NCBI GenBank assembly: GCA_949127775.1
Contig: CASBQF010000286.1
Location: forward strand, 1 to 64,000
Direction of reading: 5' to 3'
From: Oscillatoriales cyanobacterium PMM_0080
Lineage (GTDB): Bacteria > Cyanobacteriota > Cyanobacteriia > Cyanobacteriales > Microcoleaceae
Length of the DNA stretch: 64,000 nucleotides
Part shown: positions 61,796-64,000 of the stretch, in pieces
Layout of the letters: each line of letters opens with the position of its first letter
How positions within the stretch are numbered: the first letter of the stretch is position 1
Translations under genes and position numbers: made by a program
Notes under the pieces: model-generated
Told to the model about the DNA's origin: nothing
The model's database searches: none
The model's input: only the letters and a program-made list of their open reading frames with translations

Positions 61796-62301
61796 TCGAG
61801 AATCAATTACAATATGAATTTAGCCAAGAATGGGTAGAAAAGTTTAACAAAACTCTAGCAGCAATGGAGCGGGATGAAGAAGCCAAAATAAAGGACTTTC
61901 TCAAATGGGATGCAGGTAGAGGTGCGATTCAGTGCCATTTAGATCAGTTGCATGAAGAAATAGCGGAATATGAAAGATTGATGGCCTGTGACAAGAGCAA
62001 GCCGATCGAAATTGTAGTTGAGAATTTCAATAAACTGTCGGATGCTTTAATTAAAGCTCGGATGGCAGCCAAAATGAGCGAGGAAGAACTAGCAGAAATT
62101 TTGGATATTGACCCAGAACGCATCAAGGAATACGAGGAAAAAAAATATCAAAATGCTAGATTGACTGAAATTCTTGATATTAGCTTGGCTTTGGGTTTGG
62201 AGTTTAAGACGGCTGTGATGCAGGTAGATTTTGAGGAAATAGAGGTTATGAAACAAATAGCAGCAGAAAGGTGGGAACGAAAAAGGAAAAAAAGCAAGTA
62301 A
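61783..62301 (+). CDS. helix-turn-helix (Xre-like) protein, putative antitoxin
   Basis: ALIKARMAAKMSEEELAEILDIDPERIKEYEEKKYQNARLTEILDISLALG; 13-bp overlap with upstream gene. Confidence 0.78.
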   Translation: MGTMIENQLQYEFSQEWVEKFNKTLAAMERDEEAKIKDFLKWDAGRGAIQCHLDQLHEEIAEYERLMACDKSKPIEIVVENFNKLSDALIKARMAAKMSEEELAEILDIDPERIKEYEEKKYQNARLTEILDISLALGLEFKTAVMQVDFEEIEVMKQIAAERWERKRKKSK

Positions 62302-62434
62302 ACAGTTGACAGTTGATAGTTGATTGTTGACCTCGGCAGCACTAGGTTTTTAATAGTGGACTATATCAAAAAACGCAGATGAATATAAATCATCTGCGTC
62401 TATCTTCGCTTATCTGTGGTTAAATTAAACCATT

Positions 62435-64000
62435 TTAAACAACCGCCGAAACCTGATCTACAGGCTTTACTTGAGTCAGGAAGTTGTGCAGTTTCTCGCC
62501 TTCAATCACCTCAGTTTCCAAAAGTTGCGAGGTAATTGTTTCTAACAATTCTCGATTTTCCTTGAGAATATTCAAGGCTTGTGTGTGCGCTGTTTCGACA
62601 ATTTCTTTGACTTCTTTGTCGATCGCCTCCGCAGTTTGGGCACTCACCGCACGGCGCGCATTTCCCATTTCACCGAGGAACGATTGTTGCGCTCGATCGT
62701 ACGCCAGAGGCCCCAAAACCTTACTCATACCGTAAGTTGTCACCATTCTCTCGGCTAAATCAGTCGCTCTTTGCAAGTCATTCGAGGCGCCGGTGGTGAT
62801 GCTACCGAAGACGACTTCTTCAGCCGATCGCCCACCCAACAGTGTAGCAATCTGACCGCGCAACTCCGACTCATCCAACAAGAAACGATCTTCAGTCGGA
62901 ACCTGCAACGTGTAACCCAGTGCAGCCATACCGCGCGGGACGATCGAGATTTTTGCCACTTCGCCGCCGCCAGTCATCAGAGCACCCACCATCGCGTGTC
63001 CGACTTCGTGGTAAGCCACAATCTTTTTCTCTTTCTCGTTGAGCACTCGGCTCTTCTTTTCCAAGCCAGCTACAACGCGCTCAAATGCCTCGAAAAAGTC
63101 TTCCTGTGCCACAGCGAGGCGCTTGTTGCGCGCAGCCAGCAAGGCAGCTTCATTGACCAAATTTGCCAAATCTGCGCCCGAAAAACCGGGGGTACGAGTG
63201 GCGATCGCCTTCAAGTCAATATCCGGGCCCAACTTCACTTTTTGAGAGTGAATATTCAAAATTGCTTCGCGGCCAGATAAATCCGGGCGATCGACCAAAA
63301 CTTGGCGATCGAAACGGCCTGGGCGCAACAAAGCAGCATCCAAACTTTCCGGGCGGTTAGTAGCAGCCAGGACAATTACCGTAGTATTACCCACAGCAAA
63401 ACCGTCCATTTCAGTTAACAGTTGATTGAGAGTTTGTTCGCGTTCGTCATTCCCGCCAAAAGAAGCATTACTGCTACGAGATTTGCCGATCGCATCCAAC
63501 TCATCAATGAAAATAATACAAGGAGCCTGCTTCTTAGCCTGCTCGAATAAATCTCGGACTCTCGCAGAACCAACACCGACAAATAGTTCTACAAACTCCG
63601 AACCGGAGATGCTAAAAAACGGCACACCAGCTTCACCAGCCACAGCCTTTGCTAACAGCGTTTTGCCAGTTCCCGGAGGCCCGACTAACAGCACGCCCTT
63701 CGGAATTCGCGCGCCGATGGCGGTATATTTGTCGGGAGTTTTCAGGAATTCCACAACTTCGACTAATTCAGTTTTGGCCTCTTCTACTCCAGCGACATCA
63801 GCAAAAGTAATCTTCGCAGATTCGCCTTCGACGTAGACCTTAGCCTTGCTTTTGCCGATCGACAGTGCGCCTTGTGGCCCACCACCGTTGCGGTTCATGA
63901 AAAATTGAAATATTGCCACAAAAATCAGTGGCGGGATTACCCAGCTCAAAACACTGCCGATCCAGCCATTTTTAGAAGGGGGAGTTGCTGCAAATTCAAC
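62435..64000 (-). CDS. ftsH: ATP-dependent zinc metalloprotease FtsH, N-terminus cut by window edge
   Basis: [38 protein letters not shown]; reading frame stays open to 64000 ([20 protein letters not shown]). Confidence 0.97.
   Translation of the reverse strand, partial: VEFAATPPSKNGWIGSVLSWVIPPLIFVAIFQFFMNRNGGGPQGALSIGKSKAKVYVEGESAKITFADVAGVEEAKTELVEVVEFLKTPDKYTAIGARIPKGVLLVGPPGTGKTLLAKAVAGEAGVPFFSISGSEFVELFVGVGSARVRDLFEQAKKQAPCIIFIDELDAIGKSRSSNASFGGNDEREQTLNQLLTEMDGFAVGNTTVIVLAATNRPESLDAALLRPGRFDRQVLVDRPDLSGREAILNIHSQKVKLGPDIDLKAIATRTPGFSGADLANLVNEAALLAARNKRLAVAQEDFFEAFERVVAGLEKKSRVLNEKEKKIVAYHEVGHAMVGALMTGGGEVAKISIVPRGMAALGYTLQVPTEDRFLLDESELRGQIATLLGGRSAEEVVFGSITTGASNDLQRATDLAERMVTTYGMSKVLGPLAYDRAQQSFLGEMGNARRAVSAQTAEAIDKEVKEIVETAHTQALNILKENRELLETITSQLLETEVIEGEKLHNFLTQVKPVDQVSAVV

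Overview
This 64-kb window is chromosomal DNA from a filamentous, Oscillatoriales-like cyanobacterium. That assignment rests on HIP1 GCGATCGC sites, STRR heptamers, DUF3038/DUF4335/DUF3172/DUF4912 genes and a glycine-rich RRM protein. Core genes are rpsB-tsf, an EF-G paralog, recG, murF, clpS, acnB, cysS, leuB, hemE and ftsH (cut by the right edge). Accessory content: a lone IS200/IS605 TnpB, a 10-repeat CRISPR array with no cas genes in the window, four Uma2-family genes, several toxin-antitoxin modules, an RTX protein beside a LysM/REase-like/glycine-zipper protein, and many palindromic dispersed repeats. Most notable observations: (1) a well-conserved cobalamin riboswitch (~2240-2400, minus) upstream of what I read as a fossil of metE at 1756-1938, retaining N- and C-terminal motifs in one frame with the middle missing; (2) two ~135-bp MITEs sharing CAATACGGTT termini, each flanked by a 10-bp target duplication, plus a third copy cut by the window start; (3) three consecutive two-gene modules at 59.5-62.3 kb (PIN/DUF2281, Panacea-type antitoxin plus unknown partner, nucleotidyltransferase-like plus HTH); (4) a LysM + PD-(D/E)XK-like + glycine-zipper protein that may be an effector; (5) an Imm30-like gene translationally coupled to a Phd/ParE pair. 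All family assignments come from reading motifs; no database search was run.
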